A DNA stretch of 64,000 nt from contig NC_040025.1 of the NCBI RefSeq assembly GCF_000972845.2, positions 16,060,126 to 16,124,125 of the forward strand, written 5' to 3'. A program made the position numbers and the translations under genes. A model generated the notes under the pieces. The model ran no database searches. It was given only the letters and a program-made list of their open reading frames with translations, and was not told the DNA's origin. The stretch is from Larimichthys crocea (lineage: Eukaryota > Chordata > Actinopteri > Sciaenidae). The stretch's first letter is position 1, and every line of letters begins with the position of its first letter. Below, in pieces: positions 43,801 to 52,879 of this stretch.

Positions 43801-46800
43801 CACCGTTGATAGCTGGGTTCAAGCTAAAGACTGTTATCATCACAGGGTTCTTTAAGCTGAACTAACCGCCATAGTCTGAGATAAAGACAAAAATGTCCAG
43901 AGCTCAAGGTCCTCCTGAAACCAGATGTTTGTTAAGCTTCAAACATGAGTGAACTTGAAATAATCACTTGTTTATGTGAACTTATCGAGGGAGTTTTTGT
44001 GTTCCAAAACAACAGTGACATAAATCTATTCCAGCAATCCCACCTGACAACTATATTGTCCAAATTATTTGTTATTTTTTTTAACATACTGTATCTAGGA
44101 AATGTGAAGACAAACAAAGATATGTGAGGTTAGGAGTTATAAATAAATACTACAATTGGTGATGAATCGGATGCATTCATTCATTTCTGCGTGGTGAACA
44201 TCCTGTTTGTTCTCCTCTGTGCGTCCGTACAGGGTCCAGGGAAGCCCCAGCCAACAGATGATATACACAGGGAATGTCTGGAATGCAGGTACATAATGCC
44301 TCAATAACTCATGCCTTTTGACACTCTGCCCAGTTAAAAAGATGAAGGTCGGTCACAGAGAAAGGGCAACAAATCTAAGCCTGTGTTGTGTAAAAACTTT
44401 TGAATCAACTGAACTTTCTGGGGTATTGTGGGTGTGGAGAGGGACGGAGAAACTGTGAGAATAAAATAAAGAGGAACACAAACCAAAACCAGAAGAAAGC
44501 CCAGGCACATAAAAAATTCACACGAAAACCACACACTGCAAAAAAGTTTTCCACTGTTTTTCAATACGGCTCTTCAATCAAATGTATGACATCTGATGTG
44601 AAACTGTAAAAAGGCAGAAGTAAGAGTCTTGAGAAATGTTAGAGACAAAAAAAAAATCAACTGTATGTCATTTAGGTAGCATCAAGCTGCAATCCACTGG
44701 ATCTTTAAATAGGCTTACAGCAGCGTCCACGTTAAAAGAGTGTAGCAGCACAAAAGGCACCAGGGGATGAGGCCCCCTTTCTAAAACAACACTGACTGAC
44801 AGAGTCCCCATTGTATTGAGGAGGAAACCACTTCTCCAACCTACAGCCTTGGTGCAGCTGCATTAGAGCAGCATGCAAACCCCCACTGACACGCACAAAT
44901 GCACGCACATACCAAAAAAGTTCTTACATATACATGTAAATGGCAAACACTTGTAGCTTTTTTTAGTTTTTTGTAGTAAGTAACTTATGTCTTACTGTGC
45001 TGAAAAAAGTAAAGATCAAATGTAGTGATTTATCTCTGCTGGTCTGTCTGGCTTTAAATGTAATTTAAATTTGCTTGCTGCCTTGAGTTAGATGAGATAA
45101 TCAATACCACTGTCGGGTCTGTATGCCAAATATGAAGCCACAGCCAGCAGACAGTTAGCTTAGCTTAGCACAAAGACTTGAAACAGGGAGACATAGCTAG
45201 CCTGCTTCAATACAACTTCTTGATTTTACACTTTTTATACAAACAAACCAAATTAACATGTTAATTAGGGAGGTTTAGATGTTGTCGTTCACTTTGAACA
45301 GAGCCAGGCTACCTGTTTTCGTTAAGCTAAGCTGGCTGGTGACTATAGCTTCATATTTCTCATCTAACTCTCAGCAAAGAAAAAGAAAAAAAAAATGAGC
45401 ATATTTTCCAAAAGGATGACTTTTCCTATATCTGTTCTGTCATGGTCTTTAACTTGACCTTTGCTTTCTGAAATAACTGCAGGGAGACAAGTGGAGAGGC
45501 ACTAAAACTCCCCATAAAGCCGGGCCCAGATTGGGGGAATTGTAGCCCGAGGGTGAAGAGGGCCAGGTGGACAGCCTTGTGCTAAACCCCCCCACCACCA
45601 CCACCCGTCTGCTCTGCTGCTCTAAAACCAAGTTAACCGTGTGTGCTCAATTCCCATAATCCCCCTCTTCCTGGGACATGGCGGTGGGTGGCTGAGCCAG
45701 ATGTACACAGTCGTCCAACTTAAGCGAGGTAACAAACACATTTTCTCGATTTAGAAAAGAGGACCGGTGGTGATGATGTATGTGAGAAAGTGAGGGGTAG
45801 ACATACAAGGCTCATAAATAAACTGGGACCGCCATTAAACAAATAAAAATGATTTAGCTTTTATGTCCAATAAACACATTGCACAGCTTGACTCCATTAG
45901 TTCCACTTGAATGGCATCTATCAGACACTGCAGCTTTCTTTAGACTTCAGCCATCAAGAAACAGTGATGTCAGACACGGCGCTGGAGTCACATTGTCAGC
46001 ATGTCTGATTTTATGAGCATTGAGTCAACTTTTTCATCTGTAGTTTACCCAACATTTGCTGCGACTTAATCGTGAGACATCCCATCTTGAACAATCAAAC
46101 CGCCTAAGAAAAGCTGTAACGCACATCTACACATGATGCAACTCCACGTCAGAGTATAAAAACGATGTGTAAAGTTGAGCGGAGTCAGACAAATCGGTTA
46201 GGGTGGTTTCCAGTGCAATCAAGTGGTGAAAATAATCCCATGCTGCTCCCGTAACAGCTCTTAAATATGTGTGTGCTGTTTAAAAATGTTGGTAAAGTCA
46301 TTACAACCAAGAACAGTGGCAGACCGCCAGTTCAAAGGGAATTTTCCCTCTCCCGAGTTCTCCTGTGGCCTCAGCCTAGACTAGACCACAGGAATCCAGT
46401 GGTGCATTGGTGCTTGGGCACTTTGAAAGAAGATCCCAGGCCAGACGAGCACCTTTGAAAATCCCACTCACTCATCTCACATCATTTTCATAAGGAGAGT
46501 AGAAGAGAGTCATATGGAGAAAGTTATTTTGTAAGACAGACCCACAGTGAGAGTAATTTCAGGGAATGGGAAGGTAGGAAACATTGACTGGGTGCGTGAA
46601 TGAGCGGTTCCATTTGGAGTCGCACAAAGCCAAGGATAAGTAAGAGTTACCACGGACAAAGAGATTGGAAGAAGAGCCAAAACTATCCAGTGACTAAGAT
46701 ATATGGCTTCAGTATTGTGCACCTACATTTGTCTGTCTGTGAGGTCTAGGTAGATCTGTATTATCATCTGAACTAATGGCATGTTGTGCACCCTGTAGCA

Positions 46801-49800
46801 GCCTGCAGGAACACAGTTCTTATTGTAAAGTGAATCAACCACAGCGACCATTGGCTACAATGCAATTTCCCCTGTAAATCGAAGAAAGGAAAATGCCAGG
46901 CAGCTGTTTCCAGCCACAAAAGACAGAGCAGAGGCTGTTTCTGAGGATGCTGGACAAAAGAGACGCGAAAGAGACGATGTCTTTAGCACATGCTAGTTAG
47001 AACTGACCCAGGCATTTTATTAGCAGACCGCATGAAGTAGTCGAATCTAACCCAGGGGTCTCACCCCTCCTCCGCTCCCCTTGGCCATCTACAGTAGAGC
47101 CTGCCCTGTTAAAGTCATTAGCCCCGGGATATTACTACGCTGGCGAAGGCTGCTGCACCCATGACATCATTATGGGCTGCTGTCAGTCCTATGGGACGTC
47201 TGCAAGCTGTGTCTGAGAGGGCAGTCTTGCCACGCAGATGCAGACACATTTATTTACACCAGCATGCCATCATGCAGGAGGAAACGGAGTGGTCCGGAGG
47301 AGGGGAAATTTCAAAATATAATATATGCAAAGTGTTATTCTTGAGGTTCATTATGTCTCCTCTGAACAACTACTGAAGATAGAAATCTGCTCAGTTTAGA
47401 AGAAGCAAAGTGAAGCCTATTTTTGGTATGATATACGATGCTTTGGATGGAGGAGGAGACCTATAGCCACAGTTGGACAACAGATCCATGTCCTCGTCTT
47501 CCTGAGGAGCTCCAACCACAAAGCCAGAAGCTTTTGATGTACCTTTATCTCACAACAAGGGGCAAGCAGGGCGGAGAGGGGACCATTGTCTGATAAGAAC
47601 ACTAAAATATACACTTATGTTGTTCTTTCCCACAAAGTAAAGGAAATCTGGAGCTACTATGGAGTAGGGTGGGGTTAGAGGACTTGAAAACTTCTTCCAG
47701 TCAAAAACACGTCTGAAATGTTGAGTCTACTGCCTCTTGCATAGAAATCATCTGCTCTGCACGGCTGAGCATAATAACAGGGATTGACTTTTTGTTGCAG
47801 GGCAGTCAAACAAACGCAGACTGCTCTAGGAAAGATGTACGTATGTTGATATTTTTTCTTTAGGGGAAATGTGATGGCTATAAATCAGTACCCGTCAGTG
47901 CCGCGGAAAAAAACTCCCATTCATTAAAAATGTACAACGAGATATCTGCATGAAAAAGACACTGTCATGACACGCTGTCGTGATGGCATTTACAGTGCAG
48001 TATAGTGTATAATTGCCATAATAGCTGAGACTTAGCACAGCAGTTAACAAGCTGGCCTTGAATGGGTTCTTGCTGTGCAAGTCTCTTCATATGAGGGCTT
48101 TACTCTGAAGCTGCTGATAACTCTGGCAAGCAAATAATGGCTTTATTCCAGAAACATGGAGGGTCCACAAAGTGTTTGAGAATGTGAGTAATGCTATGAA
48201 GATCCCAGCTCTTTGCCACTTGATGCTGTAATTAAGGTCTTAAACAGCTGAAAATCAAGGCTGGGTGTGGTTGTGTTGAAATGTGGAGTGGGGAACACAA
48301 AATAAGTACCTGTGAGAAACAAAAAATAAACAGGTAGTGTATTCTCCACCTTAAAATCCTTTCTAGATTTTAGCTTTATGTATGTTGGGTGTCTCTGGTT
48401 CTGTGGTGCTGGATTACTGTAACAGAGCAAGAAGTTGGAGTGATGTTACTGAGCTTTCTGTTTTGGGGTGGAAAGAGTGCTTGACTATGCAACTCAGATG
48501 CAAGTCTTGTGAGTAATGTTGCATTACTAAAATGTTACTCAACTAAATGTAAAAAAAAAAAAAAAAAAGTAGCTCCTTTGAAGGATTTGCTACCAGTCAC
48601 TGTAAAAAGGTCATTGTGGCGTCCTGAATCCCAATGTAATTATTTTGATTCTCTAATCAAGGCCATTTGTACAGTTTTAAACAATGTCTACTTCATGTCA
48701 CTGTTTTTTTGTATAGATTAAAACAAAGAGACACAATGTGTTCATTTAGATGTACTGGTAGGAAGATTTAGTTACCTTCAGACAGAGCCATGTTAGCTGT
48801 CTCTACCTGTTTATAGTCATTATGTTAAGGCCACTTTTCTACCATAAAAGAACACAAGATGCAACCCTGATGTGTAATCAGGTGAATAGCGACTCTGTCA
48901 TTCCCACTCTACGCCCTGTTTCTGCTCAATGTAACATTGTGCTCCATGAGGAGTACGTAACGCTTTACAGTACTAAGTCGCACAACACCAACTATTCCAC
49001 TGATTTCGGTGAAACTGGTTTATATTTTATGAAGACAATGTTTTCTGCTTTCCTGCTCTGCATCAACTCAGTTTACAGAGTTTCCTGATGGACAGCAACG
49101 TTAAAGTTGCTCGGAAATATAGCTCCTGTTAGCTAATGTTAGCTTGTTAGTTGTTAGTTTGTTAGTTAGGCTGCCCGGACTGTGAGCTTAGAGCACCAGG
49201 GTAGTGTTGATGCTGACGGGTAGCGAAGCCAGTGTCGTGTCAGAACCAGAGCTGGGCAATGTGAGCGAACACAGCAGTCTCTATAGGCATAATGTCAGAG
49301 GCGAAGAAGTTGACGGAGGAAGCTAAGAAGAAAAGAAGAGAGAATGACCAAGCAAGAGGCCGCTGGACTAGAGTGAACCTGGGACTGACTTTTAGTCTTT
49401 GGTGTGAGCTTTGTGAAATAAAAGGCTGGAAGACAGACACTGTGAAACAACACAGTTGTTAACTTGTGTTCAGCAAATTCAGCAAAATGAATTTCCAATT
49501 TGAAGATTAAAATTCAGATGAATAGTTGAGTAAAGAGTTTTTTGATCTGTATGACTTTTTGGTGTATAAGAACTTTATTGTAATCATAACCTACTAGTAG
49601 AATGCTCCAAAACAAACAGCAAATCAATCAGAAATCTTCTTAAGCGAAAGAGCTGCAGCTGACAAGTATCTTAATAAACAGTGCAAATCAATAATTTGAC
49701 ACATAAAAGGCCAGAAGAAAGTGAAAAATGGTTATCATGAGTTTTCTAAAGTCGGACATAATGTCTTCAGATATCTTGCTTTGCAATAACAAAACAAGAC

Positions 49801-50868
49801 TTCAACAATTAGTCCAAATACCAAAAATATGTTGTTTACTATCAGATAAGACAAAGAAACGCTGCACCAGAGAATTAATGTTTGGCATATTTGATTAAAA
49901 TATGACTTGAATCCTCAAAAGATCATTCATTTTATGGAAGCTGACGGATTGATGAATCAACTTCAATGATTTCTCATTTATGACTGACTGCCATGAGTAA
50001 TAAAAGTCTGACCAGAAGAAGTTGTTCTGAGAATTTCACATAATTGTTACTGAAAAACTAAATGTTTGTAAAGTCCCCTCTTTTGTAATTGAAATGTCGC
50101 CTTGACGTAGGATGACAGAGTCACTTGACTTGTGTTGATAGCTGGTAAAAGTGGGTGTTGACTGTGTGCTCATTATGACAAAGCGCTCAGACAGCTCAAC
50201 TCCAGCCTGATGTGGAGTGTGGAAGGCGGGGAGGGGAGGAGAGAGACTCTTCGGGTGTGGGAGTTTTGGGGGAATTCAGAAAATGTTGTTTTCTGATGGT
50301 TAGCCTGCAGCAAGAAAACTTTAAATAAATGCCTTGATGTGTCAAAGATATACAGTATAAAGTCACTGCTCTCCCATCCCCCCTCTTCTTCCCCACTCTC
50401 ACCATGCTGTGCTCAGTTTGCCACTTCAGCCAAACGCTGACTTGTCTGACTTTATTGGAGACAAAAGAACCGCAGGATAGAGGGGGGACAGCAGGCGGAG
50501 AATGAGGGGCGGGACAGCAGCACAGGTCGGTTCATTTAGGATATCAGTAGCTCATAATGGACGTCATTCACTTTAATGTAAGTTATAAAAACAAAAGAGC
50601 CAACGTGTTTAGTTACAGGAACAACACCGTCAGTCATTGTGTTTATCCTGGCACTATTTGGAATTTCCAAACAGCTGGAGCTAAAATAGAAAATAGAGCA
50701 CATTTAGAAAGTTTATTAGATAAACCACATATGACAAAAGTGAGATGAACTTACCAAAACAATGGCAAATTTCTCCTCCAGCTCGGTGGGATCAGGCATG
50801 GGCACCTTCAGAGGCATGATGTGATGCTTCATCTCCGACTGTCCGTCCACACTTTCTATATTACCCAT
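22727..50868 (-). CDS. fmnl3: Formin-like protein 3, complete (25 exons, 1,060 aa)
   Basis: Diaphanous-type formin that nucleates and elongates unbranched actin at the plasma membrane under Rho-family GTPase control. Twenty-five exons total 3,183 bases with phase kept at every junction. Order: N-myristoylation signal MGNIES, GTPase-binding/FH3 armadillo region, coiled coil, proline-rich FH1, FH2 with the GNYMN motif, and a DAD/basic C-terminus. The final residues ([20 protein letters not shown] then [10 protein letters not shown]) fit FMNL3, whose human form ends in a similar acidic ESNC-type tail, better than FMNL2 (EEYHY). The FH1-proximal linker has a [14 protein letters not shown] stretch more like FMNL2, so the paralogue call is strong but not absolute. 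One intron (27624-27743) has a GC donor. Intron 1 is 13.9 kb; all others are below about 2.4 kb. Confidence 0.9.
23300..23515 (+). repeat. Dispersed teleost repeat in last fmnl3 intron
   Basis: Contains GCAATTTAGAGTCACCAATTC and TTTGGACTGTGGGAGGAAGC, followed by ACACAGAAAGG and CCTTCCTGCTGTG. I recognise this order as a very common fish interspersed repeat. The copy is diverged and has internal deletions. Class not assigned. Confidence 0.65.
24065..24222 (-). other. fmnl3: Possible retained-intron C-terminus of fmnl3
   Basis: If the GTGGGC donor after exon 24 is not used, the frame continues for 52 residues ([20 protein letters not shown] ...) to a stop at 24067-24065. A retained-intron C-terminus is described for human FMNL1 (gamma form, altered localisation and activity). 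Whether fish fmnl3 uses it is unknown. Confidence 0.35.
24223..24346 (-). CDS. fmnl3: fmnl3 exon 24, start of DAD region, branch point of C-terminal isoforms
   Basis: Encodes [20 protein letters not shown] then [13 protein letters not shown] and stops one base into the next codon (ACA G). That G can be completed three ways: with TA from exon 22727-22818 (VLKS...), with AT from exon 20774-20838 (DLRNQ...), or by reading through into the intron (GGPDST...). The EDIIT sequence is the conserved switch point for alternative C-termini in this formin group. Confidence 0.9.
24469..27623 (-). CDS. fmnl3: fmnl3 FH2 actin-assembly domain (exons 16-23)
   Basis: Exons 27499-27623, 26898-27100, 26524-26827, 26361-26441, 26102-26231, 25816-25976, 25540-25641 and 24469-24561. 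They begin with the lasso region [16 protein letters not shown] and include [27 protein letters not shown], the formin hallmark [13 protein letters not shown] and [14 protein letters not shown], ending in [13 protein letters not shown] plus a charged helix. FH2 dimers cap and processively extend actin barbed ends. Nothing in the domain looks broken; all canonical blocks are in frame. Confidence 0.94.
27744..28925 (-). CDS. fmnl3: fmnl3 coiled coil and FH1 region (exons 13-15)
   Basis: Exons 28824-28925 and the first half of 28253-28622 encode a heptad-like coiled coil ([20 protein letters not shown], then [20 protein letters not shown]). The rest of 28253-28622 passes through a glycine-rich VGGVGGVGG stretch into a run of 14 prolines. 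Exon 27744-27836 adds a second proline block ([13 protein letters not shown]). FH1 recruits profilin-actin for filament elongation. The 370-base exon has phase 0-1 ends. The exon 15 donor is GC, not GT. Confidence 0.9.
29532..36817 (-). CDS. fmnl3: fmnl3 GTPase-binding / FH3 armadillo region (exons 2-12)
   Basis: Exons 36734-36817, 36506-36586, 36003-36079, 33722-33805, 33131-33277, 32099-32207, 31836-31912, 31332-31425, 29964-30038, 29768-29878 and 29532-29681. Recognisable conserved stretches are [75 protein letters not shown] and [17 protein letters not shown]. In the family this half binds Cdc42/Rac-type GTPases and folds back on the C-terminal DAD to hold the formin inactive. The loop encoded around 33190 (HHTGTQPFC) is the most divergent part. 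Confidence 0.92.
33970..34085 (+). repeat. Fragment of an AT-rich teleost repeat family
   Basis: GACGTCACATTGAGCTCTAGG, then TTGTGATGGGCATTTTC and GGGACCAAACGATAAG, in the same order as in the copies near 38.4 kb and (reversed) 49.8 kb. In an fmnl3 intron. Confidence 0.5.
34868..34884 (+). other. G-quadruplex motif
   Basis: Four G tracts of at least three with one-base A loops (GGGAGGGAGGGAGGGGG), in an fmnl3 intron, next to a long purine-rich then pyrimidine-rich stretch up to about 35100. Confidence 0.6.
38379..38500 (+). repeat. AT-rich teleost repeat with AATTAATCAATTAATC core
   Basis: Reads AACAAGACATTTGAGGGCTTC, then TTATTTTCTGACATTTAGAG, then ACAATTAATCAATTAATCAAG and ATAATCTGCAGATTAAT. 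This order is characteristic of a very abundant fish repeat. Located in fmnl3 intron 1. Confidence 0.6.
41301..41358. repeat. Perfect 28-bp palindrome with 2-base spacer
   Basis: The left arm 41301-41328 and right arm 41331-41358 are exact reverse complements (AATGATTTTATTGGTTAAAG... mirrored) separated by TC. Located in fmnl3 intron 1. Confidence 0.95.
45060..45415. mobile_element. Non-autonomous element with long imperfect inverted repeats
   Basis: The left half reads GAGTTAGATGAGATAATC then AATATGAAGCCACAGCCAGC and GTTAGCTTAGCTTAGC. The right half repeats these inverted (AAGCTAAGCTGGCTGGTGAC, TAGCTTCATATTTCTCATC, TAACTCTCAGCAAAG). The motifs match a very common fish element. No open frame, so it is a MITE-like copy, in fmnl3 intron 1. 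Confidence 0.7.
48770..48830. repeat. Short fragment related to the long-TIR element
   Basis: GACAGAGCCATGTTAGCTGTC followed by ATTATGTTAAGG resembles the AGAGCCAGGCTACCTG ... GTTAAGCTAAGC end of the element near 45.3 kb. A weak, decayed match. Confidence 0.35.
49700..49985 (-). repeat. AT-rich teleost repeat, reversed relative to the 38.4-kb copy
   Basis: Contains AATGTCTTCAGATATCTTGC, GTTTACTATCAGATAAGAC and AGAATTAATGTTTGGC in the order expected for the reverse complement of the AATTAATC repeat family. Located near the 5' end of fmnl3 intron 1. Confidence 0.55.
50755..50868 (-). CDS. fmnl3: fmnl3 exon 1, start codon and myristoylation signal
   Basis: ATG at 50868-50866 opens [10 protein letters not shown]. 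Gly2 and Ser6 fit the N-myristoyltransferase consensus MGxxxS, known to anchor FMNL proteins to membranes. Thirty-eight codons end in FAIVL at a GTAAGT donor and join in phase 0 to [13 protein letters not shown]. This is the start because the MGN start is invariant in FMNL1-3. Confidence 0.92.
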
Positions 50869-51450
50869 TTTTCCACCCAGATGTGTTGTATCCTCAAGTT
50901 AGATAAAAAAATAAAAAATAAAAAAAACTCGCAATCCTTCGGCTTCTTTCAGTGATGATAAATCCAAGTAAAATAAAAAATAATCCAACAATTTCATTAA
51001 CGGATTAATCCAAATAATCCACTCCAAAACAAAAACAGCTGACAGTGCAGTAGCCTCGTATTAATGTCCCAAAATGCCATTTACACTTACTCACGCGTTT
51101 AAGGTTTACAGTGTGTCCCACTGTAGTTTCCCTTCAAAACTTCACTTTCAAAAGTAACAATAAAAGTACAGCTGCTTTCTCTTCCACAAAGTACTTTCTA
51201 ATTCGCCTGGCCAATCCATCACTTACAGCAGATAACTTTTCAAAAGCCGACAAACAGTTACTTTTAGTTGCTGCTCAACTTTCTTGGCTACGACGTGTTT
51301 CCATTCATTATTGTTGTGTGATCCTGATTAAAGCTCTTTGCTGTTGCTTCCACTCAGAGGGCAGGTTTTCTTCTCTAGTCCCGCCTCCAAAAAAGCTGTG
51401 GGAGGCGGGCGCTCCCGTGAGCTAAAAAGACCTGTCAATCACTGCATCTC
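50869..51450 (-). promoter_or_regulatory. fmnl3: fmnl3 5'UTR and promoter region
   Basis: Upstream of the fmnl3 ATG on the minus strand. Two GC boxes in opposite orientation (51380-51388 CCCGCCTCC and 51401-51409 GGAGGCGGG) and, just upstream, an exact TGATTGACAG (51432-51441, reverse strand), the PBX-MEIS/PREP decamer. No TATA box placed with confidence. The transcription start is probably within 51.1-51.35 kb, inferred from the GC boxes. Confidence 0.5.
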
Positions 51451-51555
51451 CTTTGCCCTGCCCCTCACATCTGTAGACAGTGAGCCCACATACAGCTGGA
51501 CAGAAAAGTGAGGCTTTGTCAGCACTTTATCGCCACCTGATGGCAGGACGTGAGC

Positions 51556-51618
51556 ATGATATTTCATCAAAACACTCTCCAAAATGTACTTTTGGAGAGT
51601 GTTTTGATGAAATATCAT
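51556..51618. repeat. Perfect 29-bp inverted repeat with 5-base loop
   Basis: The arms 51556-51584 and 51590-51618 are exact reverse complements (ATGATATTTCATCAAAACAC... mirrored) around TGTAC. Between the fmnl3 promoter and the esyt1 3' end, directly next to a SINE. Confidence 0.95.
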
Positions 51619-51775
51619 TGTGGGGAATCTTGCTCACCTGGTGGGAGTATGCACCCCACGTACAAAGCCTCAGTCCTAACAGGTTCCACCCCATCCTGGG
51701 GCCCCTTGCGGCATGTTATTCCCCTTCTCTCTTCTCCCTACCCCGTCTCTGTCCAATGAAAATGATTTAAGCAGA
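51619..51775 (+). mobile_element. Decayed tRNA-derived SINE
   Basis: The head has TGCTCACCTGGTGGGAGTATG, CCCACGTACAAAGCCTCAGTCC and a B-box-like AGGTTCCACCCC. The tail has CCTTGCGGCATGTTATTCCCC, a CT-rich run and CTGTCCAATGAAAATG. This layout matches the abundant fish SINE whose tail reads CTTTGCTGCATGTCATTCCC. Confidence 0.65.
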
Positions 51776-51810
51776 AATTTTGGCGCAAAAACAAAGTCAC
51801 AAAACAGTTT

Positions 51811-52879
51811 GGTTCATGAGAGTGCAAGCTTTAATCAATAACATCAGCAGATACATGATGATATGTTTTAAATAATGTCAAAGTTCAGCAGTTTTCCTCT
51901 TCAGTTCTGACACTTAAAACACTTTTTTCTTTTTTTTCTTTCCACTCCCACAAATCAGTGTCCAAGCCTTTGTGGTGAGCTGTCCCCCTTGCTGGCGTAC
52001 AATATTTGGTTGCTTCTCATAAGGTCATAACTTTTTTTTTTGCTTAAAAAATAAAGTCTAAACATGGCCGACAGCTTCAGCCTGTTGCGTTTAGCGCTAC
52101 AAACACATACAAACACAAGGAAGCATGGGTGTGATAACACCAGCGATGTGTTTTCAGTATCTACAAAGTTTTCTCTTCATAAAAGCACAGTGATTTAGAC
52201 TCTGCTTACAGTATCATACCTCTGTTTTCAGTGGTAAATGTGAGGGTCTAGGTTTGTAATACTTTGATTTATAAAAGTAACTTTAAGATAGCTCTGGTTA
52301 AAACATATAAAACTTCATCTGGAACATAATTCATAAACACTGACAAATTGTGCACAGTTTTGTAATACTTAAGGCAATAATATAAACGTATTTAGACAAA
52401 ACAAATACCGGGATTTTTATGAAGATTGTAAAAAATAAAATTTAAAAACAACTTTGTGTTGTTTGCTGTAAATCCATAAAACATCAACATACCCTAGAAT
52501 ATTAACCACAGCATAAGCCCTTTTGTAAATAAAATTCAAAGAGGACTTTGACATGCTTTTGAACAAATATAAACTTGGTAGGCTGTACAACATAGTTGCA
52601 TTATTATCAAATATCTACTCAGCCAAAATATTCTACTGAAGAATCTGTCCAAGACAGTGTGGATTCAGCACAGTTACGGATGATAAGCTACATGTAAAGT
52701 TTCTTCTCATAAATACTGATGGACTGTTTTTATGGAGCAGATACTGCATGTCATTGATTTTTTTTTCTTCAGTGATGGTGGAAATCTTTCATTTAAGCTG
52801 AATATACAAACACATTAATCACAGCTCACAGAAGCAACATCTAATGTTATATATTACTCAAAACCAAGCGTTGATTCTT
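51811..52879 (-). other. esyt1: esyt1 3' untranslated region
   Basis: Non-coding, AT-rich sequence read leftwards from the esyt1 stop. The best poly(A) candidate is ATTAAA on the minus strand (TTTAAT at 51830-51835), which would give a 3'UTR of about 1.06 kb. Confidence 0.5.
51830..51835 (-). promoter_or_regulatory. esyt1: Putative esyt1 poly(A) signal ATTAAA
   Basis: TTTAAT on the + strand. I saw no canonical AATAAA on the minus strand between the esyt1 stop and this point. Confidence 0.4.

Larger units (their letters stand above)
36818..50754 (-). other. fmnl3: fmnl3 intron 1 (13.9 kb)
   Basis: By far the largest gene-poor stretch in the window. I see no convincing coding exon in it on either strand. 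It contains repeat fragments (38379-38495, 45060-45415, 48770-48830, 49700-49985), a perfect palindrome (41301-41358), an A18 run at 48551-48568 and small (ACGT)n/(TA)n runs near 42131-42160. Long first introns of developmental cytoskeleton genes often hold enhancers, but none can be identified by eye. Confidence 0.6.

Noticed and set aside
44225..44275. Minus-strand open segment after a TTCCAG ([20 protein letters not shown])
   Set aside because: Isolated, no matching donor or partner exons, not in the FMNL family. Probably chance.
48551..48568. A18 run as a retrogene or SINE tail
   Set aside because: No recognisable element body on its 5' side and no target-site duplication seen.
22727..50868. 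Assignment of the formin as fmnl2
   Set aside because: The [14 protein letters not shown] linker and [15 protein letters not shown] block are FMNL2-like, but the C-terminal end, the FH3 sequence and the 12q13-type neighbours favour fmnl3.
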